Assembly (NCBI RefSeq): GCF_900114615.1
Contig: NZ_FOTS01000012.1
Span: 64,001-128,000 of the forward strand
Length of the DNA: 64,000 nucleotides
Source: Pelosinus propionicus DSM 13327
GTDB lineage: Bacteria; Bacillota; Negativicutes; DSM-13327
Direction of reading: 5' to 3'
Shown: in pieces, positions 8,497 to 15,614 of the stretch
Position numbering within the stretch: position 1 is the first letter of the stretch
Layout: each line of letters begins with the position of its first letter
Made by a program: the position numbers and the translations under genes
Notes under the pieces: generated by a model
The model's input: only the letters and a program-made list of their open reading frames with translations
What the model was told of the DNA's origin: nothing
Databases searched by the model: none

Positions 8497-8685
8497 TTAT
8501 TTGGGATTCCAATCAATGTTATATCCTAATACATTAAGAATCTTTTCAACATCATAATATTTTAAGCTATCTCGGCTTAACTTATTATGCAATGCGTTGC
8601 CGCTCCAATTGAGTCGCAAAGCTAATTCTTCAATAGTCATACCTTGATTATCTAACAATGGTTTAATCCGTTCTTTAATAGTCAT
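8497..8685 (-). CDS. small helix-turn-helix repressor of the element
   Basis: 62 residues from the ATG at 8685, which has AAGGTGG eight bases upstream; a GTG four codons earlier is possible. The sequence MTIEELALRLNWSGNALHNKLSRDSLKYYDVEKILNVLG, here described by its parts, has the helix-turn-helix layout of Cro/CI-like regulators (EELALRLNWSGNALHNKL). It is transcribed divergently from the element's early genes, and three copies of one palindromic operator lie in the gap, so it is the probable lysogeny-type repressor. It is very short and has no separate dimerisation or cleavage domain, so induction by RecA-type self-cleavage is unlikely; an antirepressor would be needed. Confidence 0.75.
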   Translation of the reverse strand: MTIKERIKPLLDNQGMTIEELALRLNWSGNALHNKLSRDSLKYYDVEKILNVLGYNIDWNPK

Positions 8686-8716
8686 TGAATATTCCACCTT
8701 TACGATTTTTAAATAT

Positions 8717-8746
8717 ATAATATCACGAAAACGTGTGGTTAGTGAA
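8717..8746 (-). promoter_or_regulatory. repressor promoter overlapping operator O1
   Basis: On the minus strand: TTCACT (8746-8741), 18 bp, TATTAT (8722-8717). Operator O1 occupies most of the spacer, suggesting autoregulation. Confidence 0.55.
8722..8737. promoter_or_regulatory. operator O1 (imperfect palindrome)
   Basis: ATCACG-AAAA-CGTGTG, two outer mismatches from the perfect palindrome of O2/O3. Confidence 0.75.
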
Positions 8747-8808
8747 GCATTTTAGAGAATTTTGTATATAACATACCTAAAACAAAGAAGTAAAGACTTT
8801 ATTCGGCA

Positions 8809-8837
8809 TTGAGACACACGAAAACGTGTGATAAGAT
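8809..8837 (+). promoter_or_regulatory. early rightward promoter containing operator O2
   Basis: TTGAGA (8809-8814), 17 bp, TAAGAT (8832-8837). The 16-bp operator O2 fills the spacer, so repressor binding should exclude RNA polymerase. Confidence 0.6.
8815..8830. promoter_or_regulatory. operator O2 (perfect palindrome)
   Basis: CACACG-AAAA-CGTGTG, identical to O3 and 36 bp from it. Confidence 0.85.
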
Positions 8838-8850
8838 TCAAATATAGAGA

Positions 8851-8866
8851 CACACGAAAACGTGTG
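8851..8866. promoter_or_regulatory. operator O3 (perfect palindrome)
   Basis: Second perfect CACACG-AAAA-CGTGTG, downstream of the -10 and before the first early gene; 36 bp between O2 and O3 starts. Confidence 0.85.
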
Positions 8867-8890
8867 AACACATGAGAGGAGATTATTGAA

Positions 8891-9127
8891 ATGAAAACAG
8901 CGCAAGAGAAATTCGAAGAATTAGCAATGGAGGACTTTGAATCAAACCAAGAAATTTATGAAACTGAGGTTAAGGTGCAAACAACATATGATATACTCAG
9001 GGTAGCTCTTCCAATGGAATTATGGAGTGTTCTAGCACATCTTGATGGGGTTTACGGTGATCGCCAATTTCAATGGCAACAAAAAATGTACTTAGATGGA
9101 TTCAAAGCAGGTCTAGAAGCTAGATAG
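8891..9127 (+). CDS. hypothetical protein, first early gene
   Basis: 78 residues, ATG after GAGGAG. Mostly helical by composition and acidic at the N-terminus; no family recognised. Being the first gene of the repressed rightward transcript places it where phages and satellites keep early regulators or antirepressors; that role is inferred from position only. A strong terminator follows directly, so it may form a transcription unit of its own. Confidence 0.6.
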   Translation: MKTAQEKFEELAMEDFESNQEIYETEVKVQTTYDILRVALPMELWSVLAHLDGVYGDRQFQWQQKMYLDGFKAGLEAR

Positions 9128-9132
9128 AAATG

Positions 9133-9160
9133 AGGTAGGCAATACGCCTACCTTTTCTTT
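9133..9160 (+). terminator. rho-independent terminator
   Basis: AGGTAGGC-AATAC-GCCTACCT followed by TTTCTTT. Confidence 0.8.
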
Positions 9161-9167
9161 ATAACTA

Positions 9168-9186
9168 TTTAAGTTAAAAATATCAA
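9168..9186 (+). repeat. AT-rich intergenic motif, copy 1
   Basis: TTTAAGTTAAAAATATCAA, a variant of the 18-mer found at 9634, 9871 and 10314. It lies between a terminator and the next gene. Confidence 0.6.
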
Positions 9187-9254
9187 AATTTGTATTGACT
9201 AAGATAAAATATTGAATTATACTGAAATTAATAACAAACAACGGAGGCACAACA

Positions 9255-9590
9255 ATGGACACAGGGAATAAAATGAAAGACTTTGGTACTCGCTTAGCAT
9301 GGCTTCGTGCAAAACGAGGTATATCTCAGGTTGAATTTGCCAAACTTATAGGAAAATCGCAAGGCAGTGTTGCCTATTACGAAAAAGGTGCAGGCAAAGT
9401 AATGCCCGATGATACAACTTTAGCTAAAATGGCTGCTGCACTGGAAACTAAGGTTGGATCGTTAATGGGAGTCAATGACTTTATTATTGATCGCTTTGAC
9501 GATGTTGTTGCACAATGGTTAATGAATCCTGAATCAACATCGTACGTCAAGGAAGCCTTTGTGAAATGGGCTACCGACAAGGCCAAATAA
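9255..9590 (+). CDS. XRE-family helix-turn-helix protein
   Basis: 111 residues, ATG after GGAGG. Residues about 10-65 are a Cro/CI helix-turn-helix (LAWLRAKRGISQVEFAKLIGKSQ, split here as RGISQVEFAKLIGKSQGSVA, then YYEKG). The C-terminal half (about 75-111) is helical and unrecognised. A second DNA-binding regulator in the early region, possibly the Cro counterpart of the repressor at 8497. Preceded by AT-rich motif copy 1. Confidence 0.8.
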   Translation: MDTGNKMKDFGTRLAWLRAKRGISQVEFAKLIGKSQGSVAYYEKGAGKVMPDDTTLAKMAAALETKVGSLMGVNDFIIDRFDDVVAQWLMNPESTSYVKEAFVKWATDKAK

Positions 9591-9633
9591 TAAGGTGTAT
9601 TCAAGGATTGCCTTTGTTTCCTTGTATCCTTCG

Positions 9634-9651
9634 TAAGTTAAAATTATCAAT
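9634..9651 (+). repeat. AT-rich intergenic motif, copy 2
   Basis: TAAGTTAAAATTATCAAT, 16 bases before the next ATG and directly before its AAAGGAGG site; identical to copy 3. Confidence 0.75.
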
Positions 9652-9667
9652 GAAAGGAGGTTAGTTC

Positions 9668-9847
9668 ATGGCAGAGACAGCGTTCTATACACCTTTAGAA
9701 ACTGCGGCATACCTTGGCGTTCCAGTGTCACAGGTGTATGCATTAGTTAAGACCAAGGGATTTCCCGTTAAACGAATCGGGCGACATTACAGAATCAATA
9801 TTAAATCTCTTCAACAGTGGTCTACAGATTTTAGTGAGGGCATTTGA
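9668..9847 (+). CDS. excisionase-like HTH_17 protein
   Basis: 59 residues, ATG after AAAGGAGG. The chain reads FYTPLETAAYLGVPVSQVYA, then LVKTKGFPVKRIGRHYRINI: the MerR-like winged helix-turn-helix of excisionases/AlpA-type regulators (helix-turn-helix, then the RIGRHYRI wing). Candidate Xis for the integrase at 29128 or an AlpA-like activator. One of six genes with this fold in the element. Confidence 0.8.
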   Translation: MAETAFYTPLETAAYLGVPVSQVYALVKTKGFPVKRIGRHYRINIKSLQQWSTDFSEGI

Positions 9848-9870
9848 AGACTTATTTATTATACCTAGTT

Positions 9871-9888
9871 TAAGTTAAAATTATCAAT
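9871..9888 (+). repeat. AT-rich intergenic motif, copy 3
   Basis: TAAGTTAAAATTATCAAT, identical to copy 2, 37 bases before the next gene. Confidence 0.75.
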
Positions 9889-9924
9889 ATATTAAACAAA
9901 TTATTAATAAGAGGGTGGGCAAAT

Positions 9925-10263
9925 ATGAAAAAAGAAATAGAGAAAATTACAGATGAAACAATGATTCGCATTATCTTAAAAGGAATCAATAAGGATGGAC
10001 AGGACGGCCAAGACATGTCTAATCCTCAGACTTCATTCATAAAATCAGAGCCTATATCTAATAGCTCTTGCATAGCAATTTATCAAGCCAACGTTAATAA
10101 TGCCTATGCGTATGATAATGAAGAACTCCCAGATTTCAGTAAGTATACCTATAATGTTTTTGTGTTTGACGATTCTGTATTAACGATACATAAGAACTGC
10201 ACAGAGGTAGAGGCAAGGGCGGTCTATAAGGAATGTGGTGTTAAGTTTTGGTTAGATAGGTAA
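9925..10263 (+). CDS. hypothetical protein
   Basis: 112 residues, ATG after GAGGGTGGG. No family recognised. Hydrophilic, no signal peptide or membrane segment. It sits between the excisionase-like gene and the winged-helix gene in the early block. Confidence 0.6.
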   Translation: MKKEIEKITDETMIRIILKGINKDGQDGQDMSNPQTSFIKSEPISNSSCIAIYQANVNNAYAYDNEELPDFSKYTYNVFVFDDSVLTIHKNCTEVEARAVYKECGVKFWLDR

Positions 10264-10313
10264 TAAGGGTATAATGCCTATTTGAGTCTAAGGTTTCTTT
10301 GTTATGCCATTGC

Positions 10314-10331
10314 TAAGCTAAAATTATTAAT
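10314..10331 (+). repeat. AT-rich intergenic motif, copy 4
   Basis: TAAGCTAAAATTATTAAT, two differences from copies 2 and 3, 18 bases before the next ATG. Confidence 0.7.
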
Positions 10332-10349
10332 GGATGAAAGGAAGATGAA

Positions 10350-10925
10350 ATGAGAATAGATTCGGATATCAATGAGGAGTTATTGTATAGTGTGAAGGGA
10401 AAACTTAGAAATACATTGATTTATCTATATAATCTAGCTAGGGGTAGCAAAGATGGCTACTTTCATTTAGACATAGAGCAGTGTGTTAGAGACTTAGGTG
10501 TATCTGAGAGTACTATATATCGTCATTTGAACAAATTCAAGGAACTCAATATTGTCTTTCGAGTTTACAATGGCACACGGAATCCTAATGAGTTAGCTTT
10601 AGAATTATTAAAGGATGCAGGGAAAACAATTAAGGGCATAGGCAGTCTTTACTATTTTCCTGTGGGCTCTATAGACTCACAACTTAAGAAAGACATTGCT
10701 ATTTTGAAGTATTGCTTTGGTTGGCAAGGGGTCAAGTCAAAGCATTATCAATGGTGGTGTGATGCTGAGAACCTCATTTATGATGATAATAGCAATGGAT
10801 TTTCTAAGGTTACAAAAGACCGCTTAGCACAATTTTTTCAATATGTGGTACATGGGAGATTTGAATGGAATCATGATAGGTATGATTGCTATATGGAGAG
10901 GTTTGAGAAACTAAGGACTTGTTAA
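10350..10925 (+). CDS. winged-helix protein, candidate replication initiator
   Basis: 191 residues, ATG after GGAAG. Residues about 18-75 read as a winged helix typical of phage/plasmid replication initiators and transcription regulators (LRNTLIYLYNLA, then DLGVSESTIYRHLNKFKELN). The C-terminal 100 residues are rich in aromatic residues and unrecognised. It is followed by about 1.4 kb of non-coding, repeat-rich DNA, the usual place for an origin next to its initiator. Role as initiator is inference; a plain regulator is the alternative. Confidence 0.6.
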   Translation: MRIDSDINEELLYSVKGKLRNTLIYLYNLARGSKDGYFHLDIEQCVRDLGVSESTIYRHLNKFKELNIVFRVYNGTRNPNELALELLKDAGKTIKGIGSLYYFPVGSIDSQLKKDIAILKYCFGWQGVKSKHYQWWCDAENLIYDDNSNGFSKVTKDRLAQFFQYVVHGRFEWNHDRYDCYMERFEKLRTC

Positions 10926-12307
10926 CATAATAAAAATGACACTCTATTATATATATTCTATGAGTTTACTATGGGATGAATATAGCATGACACAAAGTAC
11001 TGACTATATGAGCTATCATAGCTATTCATATGGTATCTATGGTTACCTGTGGAAAGATTTATCACAGTATTTCATAGTGTCATATGGTAACTATGATGCT
11101 TTAGGGTATCTTAGGATAGTTATGCTAAACATAATCCTATATCCTCGCTATGCTTCGGTATAGGAACACGATTGGCATAGGATAAAGATTACGATATAGC
11201 ATACAAATAATGAATACTATTATGTATGTTAATCGTTTGGCTGTAATTGTATGTAAAACCCTTATCGCCTCAGCGAGCGAAAGCAACGTTCCTTGTTTTG
11301 ATCTTTATCTCAGTGCTATACATAACTATCTAAGGCTAACATTGAATACCTCACCAATGACTATCTTAGAACCTATGTATAACACTGTACCCTTACTAAT
11401 ACATGAAGGATGCATAGACAACTTAACCAACATTGGAAGCCGTGAAAAGCACTTACACGGAATTACAATGTATACTAAGACAACTATGTCAATCTTCGAA
11501 GCTCTAAAATCCATAGCAGTACAAAGTCAATTTTATGGAATTTACATGGCATGAACCCTTGATTTACATAGCTTCAATTATTACTAAAGTACGTCATTGG
11601 ATACTTAGTATTCAAAGCTGCATAGATTCAATACAGCGCAAATATGAAGCTAGGATTACAGGCAGATTTATCGGGCTTAATTTTAAGCTGGTTCGTAGCT
11701 GACCTTAGAATCAAGGACACCTAGAGGCGTTACGAGATTCAGCGTATACCAAAGTGACCAGTACTGAGCTTAATTTTCAGATTAGTGCATTGAACCTGCT
11801 CGACATTGAATGTCTACCCTTAGTCCCCTGTTACAAGGTGTGACATTGCCATCATAGCTAAACTAATACCGTCCCTTGCAGTACAAGGACTCACGATGTT
11901 TTAACATAGGTGTTACAAGTGAGTTTCTAAGGTGTTATAAAGGTGTTATAAATCACGATATATTCTTTGTAGATATAGTGAAGCTGATGAATATTCTTTG
12001 TTGCTATATAACAGTGAATACTAGGAATTGCCTGGATGCTGTGGTTATCGGTGTGGCATTGGAAGCTATGAATATAATACTGTTTTAAAGAATGTATACC
12101 ATCGTAGAGTTATGGGCAACAAATAATTATTATTGATTAACATTGTATCATATCATATTTACAACAGTGGTGCAATGTTTTAATGACAAAAAGCTATACC
12201 AAAGGACACAAAAGAAACCATAGAGCTAACATTAGATAGCCAGTGTTGATGTTCACTAGCACCAATGATTGCCTATGGTTTCAAAGTTGTCCAATTTAGA
12301 TATATAA
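10926..12307. other. 1.4-kb non-coding region, candidate origin or RNA locus
   Basis: Two open frames here (about 10936-11163 and 11210-11554) lack ribosome sites and have odd compositions, so I do not call genes. The first 250 bases are dense in CTATG/CATAG words. A stable hairpin CTATGC-TTCG-GTATAG with a UUCG loop lies at 11148-11163. Other items are TACCAAAGTGACCAGTACTGA (about 11748-11768, also near 8456), tandem AGGTGTTATA words near 11930-11953, and a long inverted repeat at 12215-12281. A replication origin, a non-coding RNA or decayed phage DNA would all fit. Confidence 0.5.
12215..12281. terminator. long inverted repeat downstream of the minus-strand gene
   Basis: AAACCATAG (12215-12223) pairs with CTATGGTTT (12273-12281) around a loop that itself contains CTAAC/GTT-type stems. 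It lies 27 bases past the stop of the gene at 12308-12889 and may end that transcript, though it is longer than a simple terminator. Confidence 0.4.
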
Positions 12308-12889
12308 CTACTGTACGGTAACAGTAACTATTTTACTATTCTTCATAACTTCAGCGAGTGTTTCATTTGTAACTTGTAAATCAGTGTCACTTTCCACAGC
12401 TACCTGAAATTTTGTGCCAGTAGGAATGTTTTGATTTGAACCACGTAAAAAACCAGAAAAAACTCCAAAAGCTATCACTCCTAGTACCATATTAGCACCG
12501 CCACCACTTTTTTGAGCATCTAAGGTAAGAGGCACTTCTATTCCGTTAAGAGTTTTAATACTTTTGGCAGCCAATTCAAGCTTTCCACCTTTACCCCAAG
12601 AACCTGCTGGGGTCGCCTTGGTGACTATTGCTTCTCCAGTAGTTCCTTTAGGAATAACTTCAACACCATTAATCACAATTGATTCTGTAGTCTTAAATAG
12701 CACTATGTCATTTACTTTGTTTTTACCTGAATTAATAGGAGTTATGATTTCTGTTTTCAAAAGCGTTCCTTTGGGAATGTAAACATCACCTGGTATTAGA
12801 TTAGATACTTGTGGAGCATTGGCAAAACCGACCAAATTACAGCTAAAAACCATTAGTACAGCAATTACTAGAATTTTAGGAACTTTCAT
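12308..12889 (-). CDS. secreted envelope protein of unknown function
   Basis: 193 residues from the ATG at 12889, which has GGAGG about ten bases upstream; the longer frame lacks a site. Signal peptide at residues 1-25 (MKVPKILVIAVLMVFSCNLV...FANA). The mature part is glycine- and beta-rich: IPKGTLLKTEI, VEVIPKGTTGEAIV, GSWGKGGKLELAAKSI and GIEVPLTLDAQ, a pattern seen in the outer part of periplasmic or envelope proteins with repeated IPKGT-type strands. A hydrophobic glycine stretch (MVLGVIAFGVFSGF) follows. Its orientation is opposite to surrounding genes, so it looks like cargo (a moron) with its own expression. Confidence 0.7.
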   Translation of the reverse strand: MKVPKILVIAVLMVFSCNLVGFANAPQVSNLIPGDVYIPKGTLLKTEIITPINSGKNKVNDIVLFKTTESIVINGVEVIPKGTTGEAIVTKATPAGSWGKGGKLELAAKSIKTLNGIEVPLTLDAQKSGGGANMVLGVIAFGVFSGFLRGSNQNIPTGTKFQVAVESDTDLQVTNETLAEVMKNSKIVTVTVQ

Positions 12890-13607
12890 TTCGCAAAAAC
12901 CTCCAAATTTTTCTATATTAGAACGATAATACCAATTCAATTTAATAATAGGTAATTCCTTTAAAAAATAGAGGTAAAATAATAATTATTTATTATTAGA
13001 AGAATAAAGCTACGCTAGGCAACTTTGAAAATCACTGGAAAGCCAGAAAATCCAAATTGACACCTTATGAAGCATTGATTTTCCTTGTGTCAATTATTAC
13101 TAGAATAAGCTTTGATACTAACTATAGGTCAGGGCTTAAAATTCAACACAGGACAAATATGGAAGTCAAAAGATGTAAACATTGTTTATTACCTGCTTGA
13201 TAGGTAATGATGTATTTCACAAGTGGCAGCTCAATTTTGTGCCACCAATTATTTATAAGTCGCTCCGCAAAAATCCCGAGCCACTTTCAAGATATTTTCT
13301 ATAGATTTTCATGATGTAAACGTGAACCTACAACGCATTGGGTGACACCGTAACTTATGGGGTCATAGATTCCCAGACCCAAAATATGCACTGTGAAGCC
13401 TTAGTATTGCTGGGGTTTGTCTAAGGAATGCCATTTTTTGCACTGTAGTTGAGGGATATTTTAAGTTTAACAAGCGGATATTCATTGATTTTATGGTGTA
13501 ATCTTTGAAACCTGCGAGACAAGGAGATACATGGGATACAAAGGTGTCTTGGTTATCAAAATTCAACTTTTTGCCACTGTTAGTAAGGAAAACTTTAAGA
13601 CATTTCT
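12890..13607. other. non-coding stretch with an inverted copy of the dispersed repeat
   Basis: No credible gene. 13137-13167 carries the 31-bp repeat in inverted orientation (TAAAATTCAACACAGG... to ...ATGGAAGTC, four central differences from copy 1). Confidence 0.6.
13137..13167 (-). repeat. 31-bp dispersed repeat, inverted copy
   Basis: On the minus strand it starts GACTTCCATA and ends CCTGTGTTGAATTTTA; only the middle six bases differ from copy 1. Confidence 0.8.
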
Positions 13608-13640
13608 AGTCTTAGCTTAAATGCTAAGGCTATTTTTTTT
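13608..13640 (+). terminator. rho-independent terminator
   Basis: TAGTCTTAGC-TTAAAT-GCTAAGGCTA followed by eight T. Confidence 0.75.
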
Positions 13641-13650
13641 AGTATGTGTA

Positions 13651-13668
13651 CTATCAAATGATTGTTGA
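13651..13668 (+). repeat. repeated leader motif, copy 1
   Basis: CTATCAAATGATTGTTGA, directly after a terminator and just before the AGGAGGTGG of the next gene; the same motif with one change precedes the following gene. Confidence 0.75.
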
Positions 13669-13683
13669 AGGAGGTGGGATAAA

Positions 13684-13875
13684 ATGAAACCAGTGCTATC
13701 CAAATTAAAACTAAAAAGGCTCTTGATGTGCAAAACACAACAAGAGGTAGCAGACAACATTTCTATCAGTAGATCATACCTAGCTGCTATTGAGAACAAC
13801 AGGGAAAGAATGACTGGAGAATTATTGAAGAAGTTCACATCATACTACAATTGCCAATCTACAGAGCTAATTTAA
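13684..13875 (+). CDS. small XRE-family regulator
   Basis: 63 residues, ATG after AGGAGGTGG. Nearly the whole protein is a Cro/CI helix-turn-helix: LMCKTQQEVADNISISRSYL, then AAIENNRERMTGELLKKF. It opens the second rightward gene block, which leads to the nuclease and tape measure genes, so it could control late expression. It is framed by terminators on both sides, which makes it a self-contained unit. Confidence 0.85.
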   Translation: MKPVLSKLKLKRLLMCKTQQEVADNISISRSYLAAIENNRERMTGELLKKFTSYYNCQSTELI

Positions 13876-13903
13876 GGCAGTCTTATGGACTGTCTATTTT
13901 TTT
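13876..13903 (+). terminator. rho-independent terminator
   Basis: GGCAGTC-TTATG-GACTGTC followed by TATTTTTTT. Confidence 0.85.
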
Positions 13904-13913
13904 GGTCTGTACA

Positions 13914-13931
13914 CTATCAAATGTTTGTTGA
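13914..13931 (+). repeat. repeated leader motif, copy 2
   Basis: CTATCAAATGTTTGTTGA, one base different from copy 1, again between a terminator and a gene. Confidence 0.75.
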
Positions 13932-13961
13932 GGATTAACTCAAGGAAAGGATGGATGAACA

Positions 13962-14174
13962 ATGAACGAAGCTACAGAAAAGATTTACCAAGACCTCATA
14001 TCAGAATGCATGTGCATGGAAATCGTACTCGAAGGAAGCAGGGAATATGAGCTTGCAGAGAAATATCGAGAAAAAGGGCAGGAACTCATTGAGGAATTTG
14101 AATATCTGAAGACTCTAGAAGGCTGGCAAAGATACCTAGAACATCAAAGGGAGGCTGGCAAAGACAGTCAATGA
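13962..14174 (+). CDS. small acidic helical protein, hypothetical
   Basis: 70 residues, ATG after GGAAAGGATGG. Glu/Lys-rich and almost certainly helical throughout; no family recognised. Head of a compact four-gene run (13962-15544) with short gaps. Confidence 0.6.
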   Translation: MNEATEKIYQDLISECMCMEIVLEGSREYELAEKYREKGQELIEEFEYLKTLEGWQRYLEHQREAGKDSQ

Positions 14175-14211
14175 TAGAGACTCAGTATATTACTAGGAGG
14201 TCGATGCTTAT

Positions 14212-14571
14212 ATGGAAGAAACTGAGTTTGATGATGAGGAAGTTACCGATTCAATGGAAGAATCTTTAGATGAGCTCAGGGAACTGGAATCTGAGGAAAT
14301 CACTGCAAACGATGATTACAATCTCGATGATCAAGAAAACCTTAGTTCCGAAGTCATTCTGACTCCTAAGAAGACCAGAAGGAAGAAACTTGTAATACCT
14401 TTATCGGCAACACCCTTAGAGGTATTCATGTTAACCTATGATTTCACGATTGCTGAAGTTGCATCAGTTACAAAGTTATCTCAAGATACTTTGCTTGATA
14501 TCATCCGTGGCGATATGCCCACAGAATACCAAAAGCAAAGAGTTAGGCTCACTACAGGGGTGAAACTTTGA
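14212..14571 (+). CDS. hypothetical protein with acidic N-terminal tail
   Basis: 119 residues, ATG 11 bases after AGGAGG. Residues 1-50 are strongly acidic and probably disordered; a KKTRRKK basic patch follows; residues 65-119 (FTIAEVASVTKLSQDTLLDI) resemble a small HTH. The stop overlaps the start of the next gene. No family recognised. Confidence 0.6.
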   Translation: MEETEFDDEEVTDSMEESLDELRELESEEITANDDYNLDDQENLSSEVILTPKKTRRKKLVIPLSATPLEVFMLTYDFTIAEVASVTKLSQDTLLDIIRGDMPTEYQKQRVRLTTGVKL

Positions 14572-15023
14572 TTAAAAGAGTAAAAGCCATTATTAGCAAA
14601 GCTGAGCTAAGAAATCATATACAAGCAAAGCGGAATGCCAAGGAAGAATATGAAATGTCAAAGGAGTGTGTAACGATGGACAGCATTGAATATATGCAAG
14701 CAATAGCAAGGGTGATAAACGGAGGTGATGAATTTGCCATACAGTCATTGCGCGAACACTTTGAACGCGATGCAGCTATGGAATTCGACACAGACAGAAT
14801 GATTGCAATTCAGGCTGTGCGTATAGTCCTTGAAGAACTAGGGTATAACTCTGAGCCCATTGCAGACTATGAGATGGCCGACGCTTCAGAGTATTCAAAG
14901 TTAGTTCTAGCAATTCACCGATATATGTCTAAGGCAGGAGTAAAGCACAAAGATATCCGCTATATATTTGACCAATACCGAGTAGGTGGAGAAGAATATA
15001 ATACCGCAGTGGGTAGTCAATAA
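14568..15023 (+). CDS. hypothetical protein
   Basis: 151 residues if translation begins at the TTG at 14568, overlapping the previous stop by four bases with GGGGTG just upstream (translational coupling). An ATG at 14676 with its own AAAGGAG is an alternative (115 residues) and may be the real start. Helical, acidic, ends in a segment VKHKDIRYIFDQYRVGG. No family recognised. Confidence 0.55.
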   Translation: MIKRVKAIISKAELRNHIQAKRNAKEEYEMSKECVTMDSIEYMQAIARVINGGDEFAIQSLREHFERDAAMEFDTDRMIAIQAVRIVLEELGYNSEPIADYEMADASEYSKLVLAIHRYMSKAGVKHKDIRYIFDQYRVGGEEYNTAVGSQ

Positions 15024-15047
15024 CCAGACTGGTAAGCACTGAGACCT

Positions 15048-15070
15048 CCTCATAATTGAGGATATTTTTT
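15048..15070 (+). terminator. hairpin with T-run overlapping a ribosome site
   Basis: CCTCA-TAAT-TGAGG followed by ATATTTTTT. The 3' arm TGAGG is also the only ribosome-binding sequence of the nuclease ATG at 15071, so the structure could end the previous transcript or limit translation of the nuclease. Confidence 0.55.
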
Positions 15071-15544
15071 ATGCCAAAATTAACATTGAAAGGTGTGTTA
15101 CGCCTGGAAGACTATGTAATTATCATTGACACCAGAGAGAAAACAACATTGATGCAAGAGTACTGTGATACTATAGGTATCCCTTGGAAGAAAAAGAAGC
15201 TCAACTATGGTGACTATGGACTTGAGTGTAACGGTGAAATCATGAAGTTCACAGTAGAAAAGAAGTATGGACACGATGAACTGGCAACGAATTTCCTCCC
15301 TAAGAATATTGAACGATTCAAACGAGAATTTGAACGCAGTGCAGGGAATATGGCAGTAGTAACCATAGGGAATCGTGAAGACATTGCAGGACGTAATTAT
15401 TCCCATGGACTGGCACCGAAGTTCTACCTTGCAAAGCTTAAGCAATTCGAGAAATCCTACGGTACAGAGTTTTACTTTGTTACTGAGCATACCGCGAATT
15501 TCATAGTGTCGTTGCTGTTCGAGGGCAACAAGGCAAATCAATAA
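15071..15544 (+). CDS. ERCC4-type nuclease
   Basis: 157 residues from ATG 15071 (TTG at 15056 also in frame). The fold is read from VIIDTREKTTLM (the D-T-R-E motif), LNYGDYGLE and FTVEKKYGHDELATNF (the acidic E plus K of the V/I-E-R/K-K core) of XPF/ERCC4 nucleases. In phage genomes such proteins act in recombination or branched DNA processing. The gene is directly upstream of the tape measure gene, a place where replication genes are not expected. Catalytic residues D, E and K appear intact. Confidence 0.75.
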   Translation: MPKLTLKGVLRLEDYVIIIDTREKTTLMQEYCDTIGIPWKKKKLNYGDYGLECNGEIMKFTVEKKYGHDELATNFLPKNIERFKREFERSAGNMAVVTIGNREDIAGRNYSHGLAPKFYLAKLKQFEKSYGTEFYFVTEHTANFIVSLLFEGNKANQ

Positions 15545-15555
15545 ATAACATGAGT

Positions 15556-15589
15556 AGGGCGAAGGTAAAATACTTCGCTCTTTTCTTAT
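15556..15589 (+). terminator. rho-independent terminator
   Basis: AGGGCGAAG-GTAAAATA-CTTCGCTCT followed by TTTCTT, between nuclease and tape measure genes. Confidence 0.8.
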
Positions 15590-15614
15590 GTACAAATAAG
15601 GGGGGTATAGATAA

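Noticed and set aside
10936-11163. 75-codon open frame rich in Tyr and Ser
   Set aside because: No ribosome site; composition follows from repeated CTATG/CATAG DNA words; better explained as part of a non-coding block.
11210-11554. 114-codon open frame
   Set aside because: No ribosome site, no recognisable domain and inside the same repeat-rich block.
11876-12088. 70-codon open frame
   Set aside because: Contains tandem repeat words, no ribosome site, no support.
13363-13566. 67-codon minus-strand frame
   Set aside because: No ribosome site and no neighbours on that strand; likely chance.
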